Assembly: GCA_016712745.1 (NCBI GenBank)
Contig: JADJQN010000003.1
Span: forward strand, 248,001 to 312,000
Length of the DNA stretch: 64,000 nucleotides
Direction of reading: 5' to 3'
Source: Sandaracinaceae bacterium
GTDB taxonomy: Bacteria > Myxococcota_A > Polyangia > Polyangiales > JADJQN01
Positions 27,554 through 39,367 of the stretch are shown here, one piece after another; the stretch's first letter is position 1; every line of letters starts with the position of its first letter. A program made the translations under genes and the position numbers. Below the pieces are notes generated by a model. The model had not been told where the DNA came from and did no database searches. It saw nothing but the letters and a program-made list of their open reading frames with translations.

Positions 27554-28905
27554 CTATGGCGCCGTAAATACGTACATCGCACCGGCTTGCATTAAGGAGT
27601 TGTCGCTCTGATTCCCTCCAATACCGGTTGCGTTGCTGCTTTCTCGTTCCGCCCCCACCGCGAACGTGCTGCCATCGCCGGACAGGCCTACTGAGCTGCC
27701 AAAGTAGTCCCCAGCGCCGGTGTTCGAAGCTTTTACGTACGCGGCTTGTGACCAAGTTCCCCCAGTACGGACAAAGAGATAGGCGGCTCCTGAATCAGCG
27801 GCCGAGTTGTCGGTCGCGTCTCCGCCTAGCCCCGTAGCGCTGCTATCTTCGACGATGGCACCCGCCGCGATGACATCTCCATTCGCCGACATCGCTATAG
27901 AGCCCCCAAGATTGTCCGCACCAATTACGAGCGCGTTTATCCTCGCTTGTTGCGACCATACGCCGCCGGCGCGGGTGAACACATAGACCCGGCTGCTCAA
28001 GTACACGCTCGTGGCGAACGTATTTCCGTCGTAGGAGAGCGCAACGGCGGCCGAAGTAGCCGCCCGAAACCGGTGTACTTGGCTTAACGTACGCCTGCTG
28101 ACTCCACACGCTCCCGCTGCGCGTGAAGACATAAGCCGCGCCGTACGCGTAAGACGCGTTGTTCGTCTGATCGCCGTTGATGGTGGATGCATTGCTCGCC
28201 TCGGCTTCGGCACCGACGGCGAGCGTGGTGCCGTCACCTGAAAGAGCAACCGAGCAGCCGAAGTTGTTGTCTGCGCCGGTGTTCGACGCTTTGATGTAAG
28301 CTTCTTGAGTCCACACGCTTCCGCTGCGCACGAAGACGAAGGCCGCCCCGGAGTCCAGGGCCGCGTTGCTAGTTTGATCGCCGCCCACCCCCGTTGCCGC
28401 GCTGTCTTCATTGCGCGTGCCCACGGCAAGAGTGTTGCCGTCCCCGGCAAGCGACACACCAGCACCGAACCAGTCGCTCGTAGCTGTATTCGATGCCTTC
28501 ACATACGCCTGCTGACGCCGCCGGTTGGGTAAACACGGCGCCTGAACGCGTTGTTTGACGCCCCCGGGGGGGGGGGCCCCTCCCTGCGCTCCAACGGCGA
28601 GTGTTCCTCTGTCGAGATTCAAGGAACTCGCCGAATCTGTCGTTGTTCCCGGTGTTGGATGCCTTCATATAGGCTTGTTGAGTCCACGCGCTGCCCGAGC
28701 GCGTGAAGACGTACACGGCGCCAGTTTGATTCCCGGTCTGGTTGGACTGATCACCGCCGATGCCCGTCGCGGCGCCGTCTTCATCGTATGCGCCGACAAC
28801 CATCGTATTGCCATCCGAAGAAAACACGACGCTCGAACCGAAATAGTCCGCCCCCGCGGTGGTATTGGACGCCTTTATATACTCTTGTTGCACAAAGTAG
28901 CTGCG
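27554..28905 (-). repeat. FG-GAP-like repeats at the end of the giant gene
   Basis: About seven copies of a 60-70 residue unit with YVKASNT followed by FG, then GDGNTLAVGA and an Asn/Asp-rich loop (TGIGGDQSDN), as in FG-GAP_2 beta-propeller blades. Two frameshifts fall in this part. The last unit ends AGAMYVFTAP and then TAG. Confidence 0.85.
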
Positions 28906-31900
28906 ATTCGTGACGCTAACGTCGCTGACGCTCATTCCCCCGTAGTTGAGGTCCGTGCTCGTCGCCGCCCCTGTCACGACGCTGTACGCGACATCGCCGT
29001 CGACGACCATGTCGTTCACGCCTGTGATCGTGACCGTTTGTGCAACGCTCCAATTCGCGGTGGTAAATGTAACGCTCGCGGGGAGCACCGTGCCCTCGCT
29101 GAGGTTGTTGCTTGTGAGCGAGATGCTCACGTTCGCGGTCGGCAAGGTGTTTAGCACGACGGTAAACGTGTCCTGACCCTTCGCTTCGGTCGTGACAAGT
29201 CCGGATGTGGGAGTGACAATAACTCCGGGCGCGTCGTTGTCGGTATTGGTGACGGACACGTCCGCGACGGCCATCATCGAATAGCCGGGGTCTGAACTTG
29301 ACGCAGCCTCGGTGGTAATCGTGTAGGCGATGTCTCCGTCAATAATCCCGTCGTCCACACCCGTTACTGTGACGGTTTGTGCAGAGCTCCAGTTTGCGCT
29401 GGTAAACGTGATGCTAGCCCCGACTGAGCCTTCTGTGGCGTCGCTACTCGAGAGCGAGATGGTGACATCCGCCGTCGGCTGCGACGTGAGCACAACCGTG
29501 AAAGTGGCGGTGCCCAGCGCTTCGGTTGTCACCAGGCCCGATGTCGGAGCAACGGTGATTCCCGCTGCGTCGTCGTCCGTGTTCGTAACCGACACATCGG
29601 ACACTGCCAAACCATTGTACCCGCCGTCTGCGCTCGAAGCTGCGCCAGTGACGATGCTGTAGGCAATGTTTCCATCGTCGAGCGAATCGTTGACGCCCGT
29701 GACGGTGACAGTTTGCGCCATGTTCCAGTTGAGGTTCGTGAAGGTCACGCTTGCGGGCGACACGGTTCCTTCGGTGGTGTCGTTGCTCGTCAACGTAATC
29801 GTCACGTTCGCTGAGGGCTGTGAGGTCAGCACGATCGTGAAGGTGTCCGCACCGAGCGCTTCAGTCGTTGTCAGACCCGACGTGGGCGTGACCGTCACGC
29901 TTGCCGTGTCGTTGTCGGTATTGGTTATGCTGACGTCCGAGACCGCGCGGGCGTTGTAGTTTCCGTCCGAGCTCGCTGCAGCGCCGGTGACGATGCTGTA
30001 TGCCACGTCGCCATCATCGAGCGAATCATTGACGCCAGTTACGGTGACTGTCTGCGCGCTGTTCCAGTTGGCGCTCGTGAACGTCACGCTCGCGGGAGAC
30101 ACGGTGCCTTCTGTTGTGTCGTTGCTCGTCAACGAGATCGTGACGTCGGCCGTTGGTTGCGACGTGAGCACCACCGTAAACGAGTCGGTAGCAAGCGCCT
30201 CGGTCGTCACAAGACCTGACGTGGGCGTGACGGTGATGCCAGCTGCATCGTTGTCTGTGTTTGTGACGGACACGTCCGATACCACCAGACCGTTGTAGGT
30301 GCCGTCGGCGCTGGCGGTGGCACCAGTGACGATGCTGTACGCGATGTCGCCGTCATCAAGGAAGTCATTGACGCCGGTGACCGTGACCGTCTGGGTCATG
30401 TTCCAATTCAAACTGGTGAACGTGACGCTTGCTGGGCTGACGGTGCCTTCCGTCGTGTCGTTGCTCGTGAGAGAGATCGTCACGTCTGCCGACGGCTGAG
30501 ACGTCAGCACGACGGTGAACGTATCGGTTCCGAGCAGTTCGGTCGTAACGCGCCCTGACGTCGGCGTGACGGTGACGCCGACCGCGTCGTTGTCGGTGTT
30601 GGTGACGGTAACGTCAGACACAGCCGCTCCGCCGTATGTACCGTCGGTACTCGACGCGGCGCCTGTCACGATGCTGTAGCCGATGTCGCCGTCGTCGAGG
30701 AAGTCGTTGACGCCTGTCACGGTTACGGTCTGCGCGACGTTCCAGTTAAGGTTGGTGAAAACGACGCTTGCTGGCGAGACGGTGCCTTCGGTCGTGTCGT
30801 TGCTCATGAGCGAGATCGTCACGTTTGCGGTCGGCTGAGACGTGAGAACAATCGTGAACGTCGCTGCCGCGAGTGCTTCGGTGGTTGTCAGGCCCGACGT
30901 TGGTGTGACGGTGATGCCCGTGCTGTCGTTGTCCGTGTTCGTGACACCGACGTCCGATACAACACGACCGCTGTAGCTCGGATCCCCGCTCACCGCGTTG
31001 CCAGTCACGATGTTGTACGCGACGTCCCCATCGTCGAGTGCGTCGTTGATGCCCGTAATGGTCACGGTCTGCGCCATATTCCAGTTCATCGTCGTGAAGA
31101 CGACGCTGGCCGTAGATGCGGTGCCTTCGAGGGTGTTGCTGCTGGCGATCGAGATCGTCACCCCAGCGGTCGGCATCGATGCAAGCACGACCGTGAAGGT
31201 CGCCATGCCGCCTGCTTCGGTGGTGACGAGGCCAGACGTCGGATTGACGGTGATGCCCGGTGCATCGTTGTCGTTGTTGGTGACCGAGACGTCCGCTACC
31301 GCCATCGTGCTGTAGCCGAGGTCGGCGCTCACGGCCGCGCCAGTGGTAATCGTGTAGCCGATGTTGCCGTCAGCGATGGCGTCGTCGATGCCAGTCACGG
31401 TGACTGTTTGGGCAACGTTCCACGTGCCCATCATGAACGTTAGGCTCGCGGGCGAGACCGTCCCTTCGAGAGTGTTCGTGCTTGAGAGAGCAATCGTGAC
31501 GTTCGCGCTCGGCTGCGAGGTGAGCACGACCGTGAAAGTCGCCATTCCTCCCGCTTCGCTCGTGACGAGGCCGGACGTCGGCGTGACGGTGATGCCGACT
31601 GTGTCGTTGTCGGTATTCGTCACCGTGACGTCCGATACGGCGCGCCCGCTATACGTGCCATCGGTGCTTGAGGCTGCGCCCGTGACAATGCTGTAGGCGA
31701 TGTCACCGTCGTCCGCTGCGTCGTCCACTCCCGTGATCGTGACGGTCTGCGCGATGTTCCAGTTTACGTTCGTGAAGGTGACGCTTGCCGGCGACACAGT
31801 CCCTTCAGTCGTATCGCTGCTCGTGAGCGCGATAGTCACATCGGCCGTAGGCTGCGAGGTGAGCACGATGGTGAACGTCGAGGCAGCTGCGGCTTCGGTC

Positions 31901-34900
31901 GTCGTCAGGCCGGACGTCGGCGTCACGGTAACGCCAGTCGCGTCGTCGTCCGTGTTGGACACTGTGACGTCGGACACCGCACGGCCGTTGTAGTTCACAT
32001 CGGCGCTCGAGGCCGCGCCCGTGATGATTGTGTAGCTCACGTTGCCATCGTCGATGAAATCGTTGACACCCGTCACAGTCACGGTTTGCGCAACGTTCCA
32101 GTTCATCGTGGTGAACGAGACGCTTGCTGGAGACACTGTGCCTTCATTGGTGTTGCTGCTCGTAAGCGAGATGCTGACGCCAGCGGTGGGCTGCGATGTC
32201 AGAACGATCGTGAACGAATCGGTCGCCAGCGCCTCGGTCGTTACAAGACCCGACGTGGGCGTGACGGTCACGCCCGCGGCATCATTGTCGGTGTTGGTGA
32301 CGGTCACATCGGCTACCACCATGCCGCCGTACGTGGCGTCGGCGCTCGATGCAGCACCGGTGATGATGGTGTAGCCGATGTCGCCATCATCGGCGAAGTC
32401 GTTCACACCAGTGACGGTCACCGTCTGCGCGACGTTCCAGTTCAAACTCGTGAAGGTGAGGCTCGCGGGGGCGATGGTGCCTTCCAGAACGTTGCTGCTT
32501 GAAAGCGCGATGCTGACGTCAGCTGTGGGTTGCGACGTGAGCACGATCGTGAACGTTGCGGTCCCGAGCGCTTCGGTCGTCACCAGGCCCGAGGTCGGCG
32601 TGACCGTGATGCCTGTCGCGTCGTTGTCGGTCGTGGTGACTGTGACGTCCGAAACGGCCATTCCGCTGTAGACGCCATCGGTGCTGGCGGCTGCACCAGT
32701 GACAATGCTGTACGCGACGTCTCCGTCGTCGATCGCATCATTGGCGCCAGTGACGGTGACCGTCTGCGCCGCGTTCCAGTTCATGCTGGTGAATGTCAGG
32801 CTCGCCGGCGAGACCGTGCCTTCGGTCGCGTCGCTACTCGCAAGCGAAATCGTGACGTCTGCGGTCGGCTGCGAAACCAAAACCACTGTAAACGTCGCGG
32901 TGCTGCCGGCTTCCGTAGTCACGAGGCCCGAGGTCGGCGTAACCGTGACGCCCGCTGTGTCGTTGTCGGTGTTCGTCACCGAGACATCCGTAACAACTCG
33001 GCCGCTGTAGCCGGGGTCAGTGCTCACCGCATTGCCCGTCACGATGCTGTAAGCGATGTCTCCGTCGTCGAGCGAATCGTTGACGCCAGTGACGGTTACC
33101 GTCTGTGGTGTATCCCAGTTGCCGGTTGTGAATGCGATGCTGGCCGGCGAGCCGTCCCCTGTCGTGTGAGCGGGGGCAGGACCACGGTGAAGGTGGCAGT
33201 GGCGCCGGCTTCTGTCGTCACGAGACCTGCCGTCGGGCTGATCGTGACGCCCGGTGCATCGTTGTCGTTGTTCGTGACTGCGACGTCTGCGATCGCGAGC
33301 GCACTGTACGCGCCGTCGGTGCTGACTGCTGCGCCCGTAGTAATCGTGTACGCAATGTTCCCATCGGCGAGCGCGTCATCGACACCAGTTACTGTGACGG
33401 TTTGCGCGACGTTCCAGTTTCCCATCATGAACGTGACGGACGCGGGCGAGACCGTGCCTTCAAGCAGGTTGCTGCTCGTGAGCGAGATCGTGACGTTTGC
33501 GGTCGGTTGCGACGTGAGGACCAACGTAAACGTCGCCATGCCGCCGGCTTCGCTCGTCACAAGTCCAAGCGTCGGCGTAACCGTCACCGAAGCGCTGTCG
33601 TTATCGGTGTTCGTAAGCATGACGTCAGAGACGCCAAGACCGCTGTAGGCCGCGTCACCGCTGACAGCGGCGCCGGTGACAATGGAATACGCGATGTCGC
33701 CGTCGACTATCGCGTCGTCCGCACCGGTGACGGTTACGGTCTGGGGCAGGTTCCAGTTTAGGTTCGTGAACATCAGCGAAGCAGGCGACACCGTGCCCTC
33801 CGTGATGTCGCCGCTCGTGAGCGAAATCGTCACCGTGGACATGGGCTGCGCGCCGAGCACCACCGTGAATGTCGCCGTTGCACCGGCCTCCGTCGTAACT
33901 AGACCCGTCGACGGAGTGACGACTATGGACGCCATGTCGTTGTCGGTGTTGGTCACCGTGACGTCACTCGGGTTGAAATTGTTGTATGCCGAGTCCGCGC
34001 TCATTGCAGCTGACGTGACCACTGCATAGAGGACGTCGCCATCGGCAAGAAGATCATCCGCGCCCGTCACCGTGACGCTCTGCGGTGTCATCCAGTTGCC
34101 CATCGTGAACGTGATCGACGCGGGCGAAACGGTGCCTTCGCTTGCATCGCTGCTCGACAGATTGATGGTGACGTTCGCTGTCGGCTGCGAGTTCAGCACC
34201 AATGTAAACGAGGCAAAGGACCCTGATTCGCTTGTAGTCAGGCCGGATGAGGGAGTTACGGTCACGCCCACCGAATCGTTGTCCGAGTTCGTGACGGTCA
34301 CGTCCTGCACGTCGCGGTCTGAGTAGTTGAGGTCCCCGCTCACCGCATTGGCAGTCACGATGTGATAGACGCGCGAGCCATCCGCGACGGCGTCGTCGAC
34401 GCCGGTGACGGTGATGGTCTGCGCTTCATCCCAGTTAGCGTTCGTAAAGGTTACGCTGGCCGGGAAGACCGTGCCTTCGAGCGGCACATCCGACGAGAAT
34501 GAGATTTCGACGTTGTCGGTTGGCTGCGAATTGAGAACCACGGTGAACGTGGCGGTGCCACCGGCTTCGGTCGTGATTAGGCCCGTGGTTGGATTGACGG
34601 TGATGCCGGCGCTTTCGTTGTCTGTGTTGGTAATGGCAACCTGCTTATCACTCAACGCGGCGTAGTCCGGATCGGTGCTCGATGCGACGTGCACAATCGA
34701 TTCGTAGTCTTGGTCGCCATCGGCGACGGCGTCATCGACACCCGTGACAGTTACAGTTTGCGGCGCGTCCCAGTTAGCGGTCGTGAAGGTGAGAGTCGCT
34801 GGAGAGAGCGTGCCTTCCGCAAGCTGCGTGCTTGTCACATCGAAGACCACGCTGGCACTCGGCATGGAACGAAGAACCACCGCAAACGTCGCCGTGCCTC

Positions 34901-35970
34901 CTCCTTCGGTCGTGACAAGCCCAGACATCGGCGTCACGTCAAAGCCCGCGGACTCATCGTCAGTGTTCGTGACGATAACGTCGTCGCCCCTCAAGCCGCT
35001 GTATGCGGGGTCCGTGCTCGTCGCGGGACCGACCTCGATTGTGTAAACCTGATCGCCATCCGCCACTGAATCGTCGACGCCGGTGATGGTGATCGCCTGC
35101 GGCACGTTCCAGTTAGTGGCGGTGAACGTCAGCGCGGTGCCGGGCACAGTGCCCTCACCGGCGTTCGTACTCGCGATGGGAATCGTGACGTCGGCCATGG
35201 GCTCGGACTGCAAAACCACCGTGAAAACGACGGTGCCACCGGCTTCTGTCGTCGTGAGCCCGGCCGTGGGACTGACCAGTATCGCAGGAGTCTCGTCGTC
35301 GCGATTGAGCCCCGATACGTCCGGTACAACGAGATCCATGTAGTCTGGGTCCGCGCTAGCAGCGTCGCCCGTGATGACCGAGAAGGGAGCATCGCCATCT
35401 TGGACGAAATCGTCGACACCGACCACCGTCACCGTCTGCGCGGAAGCCCAGTTGGTTGTCGAGAACACCAGTTCCGTCGGGGACACCGTCGCCTCAAGCG
35501 GTGTGTCGCTCGACAACGAAATTGTGACGTCCGCTGTGGGCGCAACGTTGAGGACAACCGTAAACGTGTCTGTGCCGCCCGCTTCCGTCGTTTCGAGATC
35601 CGACATGCGACTCAACGTGAAGCCGGCTGTCTCGTTATCGGTGTTGGTGATCGATACGTCCATCGCGTCGCGCCCGTCGTAGTCCGGGTCTAGACTGACC
35701 GCCGCCGCCGTCGCGATCGTGTACATCTGATTGCCGTCGATCAGCGCATCATCGACGCCCGTCACCGTGACGGTTTGCGGTGCGTTCCAGTTCAACGGCG
35801 TGAATGTTAAGGAGGCGGGAGAGACCGTGCCCTCATTCGCATCACTGCTTGTCAGCGCGATGGCGACGTTTGACGAGGGCATAGACATCAGAACGACGGT
35901 GAACGTCGCAGTGCTGCCAGTTTCACTCGTCGTCAGACCCGATGTCGGTGTGACGGTAATTCCGGGAACG
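28905..35970 (-). repeat. Array of 21 Calx-beta-like repeats
   Basis: Repeat unit about 112 residues (336 bases). Each has a TPTSGL-TTEAG start, then FTVVLTSQP, NWN.AQTVTVTGV, DDGDIAY and ending VTNTDND. Nine units lie upstream of the frameshift near 33.16 kb and twelve downstream. Units vary at a third or so of positions, so they are not identical copies, although the codon choices at the conserved core are similar enough for recombination. Confidence 0.9.
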
Positions 35971-36295
35971 GCGCCCTGTGCATCACCGCCGTCCACGTCA
36001 TAGTCGCGTGTGCCTTCATCGACCGTCGCGGCCATGTCGACAGGCGCGTCGAATCTGGCGTCAATATCTGCGTCGAACTCGGCGATCCCCAGGTCGCCCG
36101 CGTCCATCTCGGCGAAAAACGGGTCGTACCCAACGCGCCCACACCCCGACACCACAAGCACGGTCAGTGCCAGCCCAATAATGCTCTTCATGCGCCCCCG
36201 AAGCGCGCATCCTACTCGAATCGGCCATCCGAACAAAATCGCCAAAGCATCGCCCGCCCCGTACGAAAGGCGGCGAGTGGCGCCGGCGCGCGACG

Positions 36296-36817
36296 CTAAG
36301 TGACGCTCACGCGCTGCTCAAACGTGGCTGCGAACAACCCACAAAACGTCTCGGCACCGTCGCCAGAGGAATTGTCGAACTCCAAATCCCACGCGCGCTC
36401 GAAGGCATCTGCAACACGGTTGATTTCGAGCACGCGTTCGTCCGACAGGTTCAGCTGCGTCGCCGGATCGCGTGTCCTAACTCGCTCAAAGCACAACGCG
36501 AGCGGTGCACGAATTCGCACAAGCGCCACGTCCGCCATTTTTTCGAGCTCGGCGAGCTGCTGAGAGAAAACGCGCGACGCCCCGACGCTTTCGATGATGA
36601 TCTGATCGTGAGTCTGAAGGAGTGTCCGCACGGCATTGAGCACGCGCGAGGACCCTTCGCGCTCGAACTCCTCGTTCGGCAGATCTAGCGATTTGACCGC
36701 CATCCAAATCTCTTCCACTCGCAGAAAGTGGAGCCCGAGTCGCGCGGCAACGTGGCTCGCGAGAAATGACTTTCCGACGCCCTTCGGCCCGACAAAAACG
36801 TAGATGCGTTTGTGCAT
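36296..36817 (-). CDS. P-loop kinase-like ATPase
   Basis: A 173-residue protein with an N-terminal Walker A GPKGVGKSF (residues 10-18) and a general adenylate/shikimate-kinase-like alpha/beta layout (RLGLHFLRVEEIW; IIIESVGASRV; ALVRIRAPLALCFERVRTRD as the LID-like region). Substrate unknown; the local neighbours (the giant repeat gene, a SUMF1-like lipoprotein) give no hint. Starts at ATG 36817. Confidence 0.8.
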   Translation of the reverse strand: MHKRIYVFVGPKGVGKSFLASHVAARLGLHFLRVEEIWMAVKSLDLPNEEFEREGSSRVLNAVRTLLQTHDQIIIESVGASRVFSQQLAELEKMADVALVRIRAPLALCFERVRTRDPATQLNLSDERVLEINRVADAFERAWDLEFDNSSGDGAETFCGLFAATFEQRVSVT

Positions 36818-36861
36818 TCGCCCGAATGCTACATCCGCCTACGCAGCGGACGCGACGGTCT

Positions 36862-39045
36862 TCACTCGTAACAGCAGCGAATTGCTGCGCCGGGAATTGC
36901 GCCTGTGATGTTCTCCGTGCTTGTACAATCCCCGCCGGTACGAGGACAGAGATCCTGCGATCCGTCTGCGGCCGCGCCGGCGATGCAGGCGTCTTGCCAT
37001 TCAGGAGCGTTGCCGGGCAGGTCCATCACGCCCGCAAAGCCAGCCACCTCACTTGTGCAACCGAGGTGTGTTCCGACGTCGGAGTAAGGACTTCTTCCGC
37101 TGTCGCAAACGCCGTCGACGGGCGCGGCTCCGTAAGGAACGGGACGCGTGCCTCCAACAGTACAAACGTACGCCCACGCATCGTGAGCTGGGTCACTGAG
37201 ATTTGTGTTCGCGACGGGCCCGCCACCGAGCTCGCCGCACAAGTGACCGCCTGCCCACTGGCAATATGCCCACGCGTCGCACCAATCGACCATCGCGGGA
37301 CGATCGGGGCGCTCGAACCACGGCCAGTCGCCGAGGTCGAATCCCGACCCGGGTAGAAGGCTCGAGTTGTAACGGCACGACAGAGGCACGCCATGAGGGT
37401 GCGGGCGCGACTGTAAGAAACCAACGTACTGCGCGCGCGAAACTTCTGTTCGATCGATGTGGAACGCAGCGACGGAAGAACCGTCAGGAGGAGTAATTGC
37501 GACACGCTCGGGCGGGGCGACAGGAGCCACGACGGCCTCACACTCCGCTTGAAAGTAGGGCAAGTCCCCCGGATGGCGACGACTCAGGTCGCCGCCCGGC
37601 CCAAAGCTGCACCATGAGAATCCGGTCTCGCAATCAACTGCGACGTTCTCGGCCGTACCCAAGCAGTAGTCGATCACATCCTCGCCTCGCTCGCAGGTAC
37701 GCGCGCATGTGGAGCACTGGGGCATCGAGCTCGTCGTCCCGGTCGCGCACCGGTATTCGTGATCGTCCGGGCCTGGGCATACGTAGGAACACGAATTAGA
37801 GAAGTCGCCGCAGAACTCCACTTGCTGAAAGCCTGGGCCTGTCATGTTGCACTGTTCGATTCGGTGGTTGTCGTTGCTGCAGCGCAGAGCTCCGTACCCG
37901 CAGCCCCAACCGCCCGCCTCGGCCGCGCCCTCCTCATCGTCATCCGCGCATGCACCATGAACGCATCGAAACTTACTCGTCTCGACGCACGTCTCGCCGA
38001 AGTTGCAGCTCACGTAATTGAGGCCACAGGTGCCGGCAACGCCTGCGAAGTCGTCGCTATACGCTTCGCGTCCTCCCTCGCAGGGCATACGGCATTCACC
38101 GTCGACCCCACAAACAAGGCCATCGGGGCACGCGCCAAGGTTACAAACCTCGTCGGCCTGCAAGCGGCAGTATCCGCCCCCGTTGGCGTGCGCAAAACAG
38201 ACTTGGCGTCCGCAGACGTGGCTGCTGAAGCATGGGCGGCGGCACTTTCCGTCTACGCATGCGTCGGCGGCACCGCACTCAGAGTCGCTCGTGCATGTCG
38301 CGCCAAGCTCGGCATATCGCTCTGAACTCCACCCGAGTTGATTGGGCTCAGCGAGAGAGTCGCAGTCAAACTCGTCCGAGTAGCCCTGCGTGCTCAGCTC
38401 GTTGTAGTGAACGTAGCGCTCCATCATTGCACGCGCCGACAGCCCGACTAGGTTGATTTGAAAATAGCCGAGGTGAACGTAGACGCTGCCGCGGTTGAGC
38501 ACGCCCGTGAGCACTTGGTTGTCGCCCGCCTCAAAAAAGTTCGCGTACGTTCGTAAACCTTCATCCGTCTGATGAAACTCGATTGTCGCGCGCGTGGGCG
38601 ACGACACAAAAGGCAGGTCGTACTCAAGCCCATTCAACTCCGGCGCGTAGGCGAGGTGGGCGCCTGTCTCAGTTACCGTCAAAACGACTTGAGCAAAATC
38701 CTGCGAATGGAAGGCCATTCGAAACTCGCCGCCCGCGCCCAGCGCTAGACGCGAAAACTCAAAGCGCATCACGTTCGCGCCACTGTCTTCCGACGTGAGC
38801 GGCGTCTGTACGCTCACGCCCATCGCGCTGGCCTCCATCACCAGCGCACCGTCTACAACATGGATGAGCGACGTGTACGGTTCGTAGTCGTGCTCGCGCG
38901 TCCAATTGTGCGGGCACGCCTGGGGCTCCTCGCCCGAATCGGTGTTGCCAGTGCCCCCATCAGTTGCCGGCGGCGCGACCGGGTCGCACGCAGCAAGGAG
39001 CAGAAGCACGAACGCGAATGAGGGACGAAGGCAACGGTTTGTCAT
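36862..39045 (-). CDS. Lipoprotein with C-terminal SUMF1/formylglycine-generating-like domain
   Basis: A 727-residue predicted lipoprotein (lipobox LAAC, Cys20, with Asp at +2). The middle (about 200-480) is Cys-rich with DxxC-type knots (CTSDSECGAADACVDGKC) typical of myxobacterial secreted proteins. The last 210 residues match the SUMF1/EgtB/PvdO fold: FHIDRTEVSRAQYVGFLQS, PAMVDWCDAWAYCQWAGGHLC, GVMDLPGNAPEWQD. FGE needs a redox cysteine pair for oxidising sulfatase cysteines; that role cannot be assumed here. Many such domains are binding modules instead. The stop is 44 bases upstream of the P-loop gene's start, same strand. Confidence 0.85.
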   Translation of the reverse strand: MTNRCLRPSFAFVLLLLAACDPVAPPATDGGTGNTDSGEEPQACPHNWTREHDYEPYTSLIHVVDGALVMEASAMGVSVQTPLTSEDSGANVMRFEFSRLALGAGGEFRMAFHSQDFAQVVLTVTETGAHLAYAPELNGLEYDLPFVSSPTRATIEFHQTDEGLRTYANFFEAGDNQVLTGVLNRGSVYVHLGYFQINLVGLSARAMMERYVHYNELSTQGYSDEFDCDSLAEPNQLGWSSERYAELGATCTSDSECGAADACVDGKCRRPCFSSHVCGRQVCFAHANGGGYCRLQADEVCNLGACPDGLVCGVDGECRMPCEGGREAYSDDFAGVAGTCGLNYVSCNFGETCVETSKFRCVHGACADDDEEGAAEAGGWGCGYGALRCSNDNHRIEQCNMTGPGFQQVEFCGDFSNSCSYVCPGPDDHEYRCATGTTSSMPQCSTCARTCERGEDVIDYCLGTAENVAVDCETGFSWCSFGPGGDLSRRHPGDLPYFQAECEAVVAPVAPPERVAITPPDGSSVAAFHIDRTEVSRAQYVGFLQSRPHPHGVPLSCRYNSSLLPGSGFDLGDWPWFERPDRPAMVDWCDAWAYCQWAGGHLCGELGGGPVANTNLSDPAHDAWAYVCTVGGTRPVPYGAAPVDGVCDSGRSPYSDVGTHLGCTSEVAGFAGVMDLPGNAPEWQDACIAGAAADGSQDLCPRTGGDCTSTENITGAIPGAAIRCCYE

Positions 39046-39367
39046 CCGCTGCGTACACTACCACCGGCGAGGCCGAATGCGCGACGACGACTGCAGACGT
39101 TCCGTGCTCTGGCGCGATTCAGTTTCTCTTGTTGAGTGGTGGAGGAGAGATCAACGAGACGCGCGATCTCGTATTGCTCCTGATGTGGTTGCCACGGAGC
39201 GACGAGCCCACGCGGACGTTCAGCTTGCGCGATGCGTAGCGCGCGAGCGCTGGCTTATACACTGGCCACTTTGCGCTAGATCGGCCCCTTGGCCGGTGAA
39301 TAGCTGAGAATTTCTGCGCGTCCATCAGGGGCTCGGGCTCGGCCTCTACTTTGCATAGCACCGCCCG
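39046..39367. other. Intergenic region between divergent genes
   Basis: A 322-base region between the divergent SUMF1-like and metalloprotease lipoprotein genes. I see no supported small gene or RNA here; it most likely holds two promoters, though no clear -35/-10 pair stood out. Confidence 0.5.

Larger units (their letters stand above)
27554..36191 (-). pseudogene. Giant Calx-beta/FG-GAP-repeat lipoprotein gene with several frameshifts
   Basis: From ATG 36191 the product would start with a signal peptide and lipobox (VSGC, Cys17) and an acidic spacer, then 21 tandem Calx-beta-like repeats of about 112 residues, then about seven FG-GAP-like repeats, ending at TAG 27554-27556: near 2,880 codons in all. 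The frame is broken at least three times. Near 33155-33175 about 40 bases of one repeat are missing, with local base noise. Near 28615-28645 the frame slips just before a G11 run. Near 28040-28065 two bases are lost or one is gained. No other stop interrupts the repeats. Such proteins act as surface adhesins or cell-cell contact proteins. Because frames on both sides are well kept, the breaks are recent or are assembly errors in repeats and homopolymers. Confidence 0.8.

Noticed and set aside
32530..33648. A 372-codon plus-strand frame, Arg-rich, in the Calx-beta region.
   Set aside because: Complement of the Calx-beta array; the same short motifs repeat every 336 bases because of the array on the other strand.
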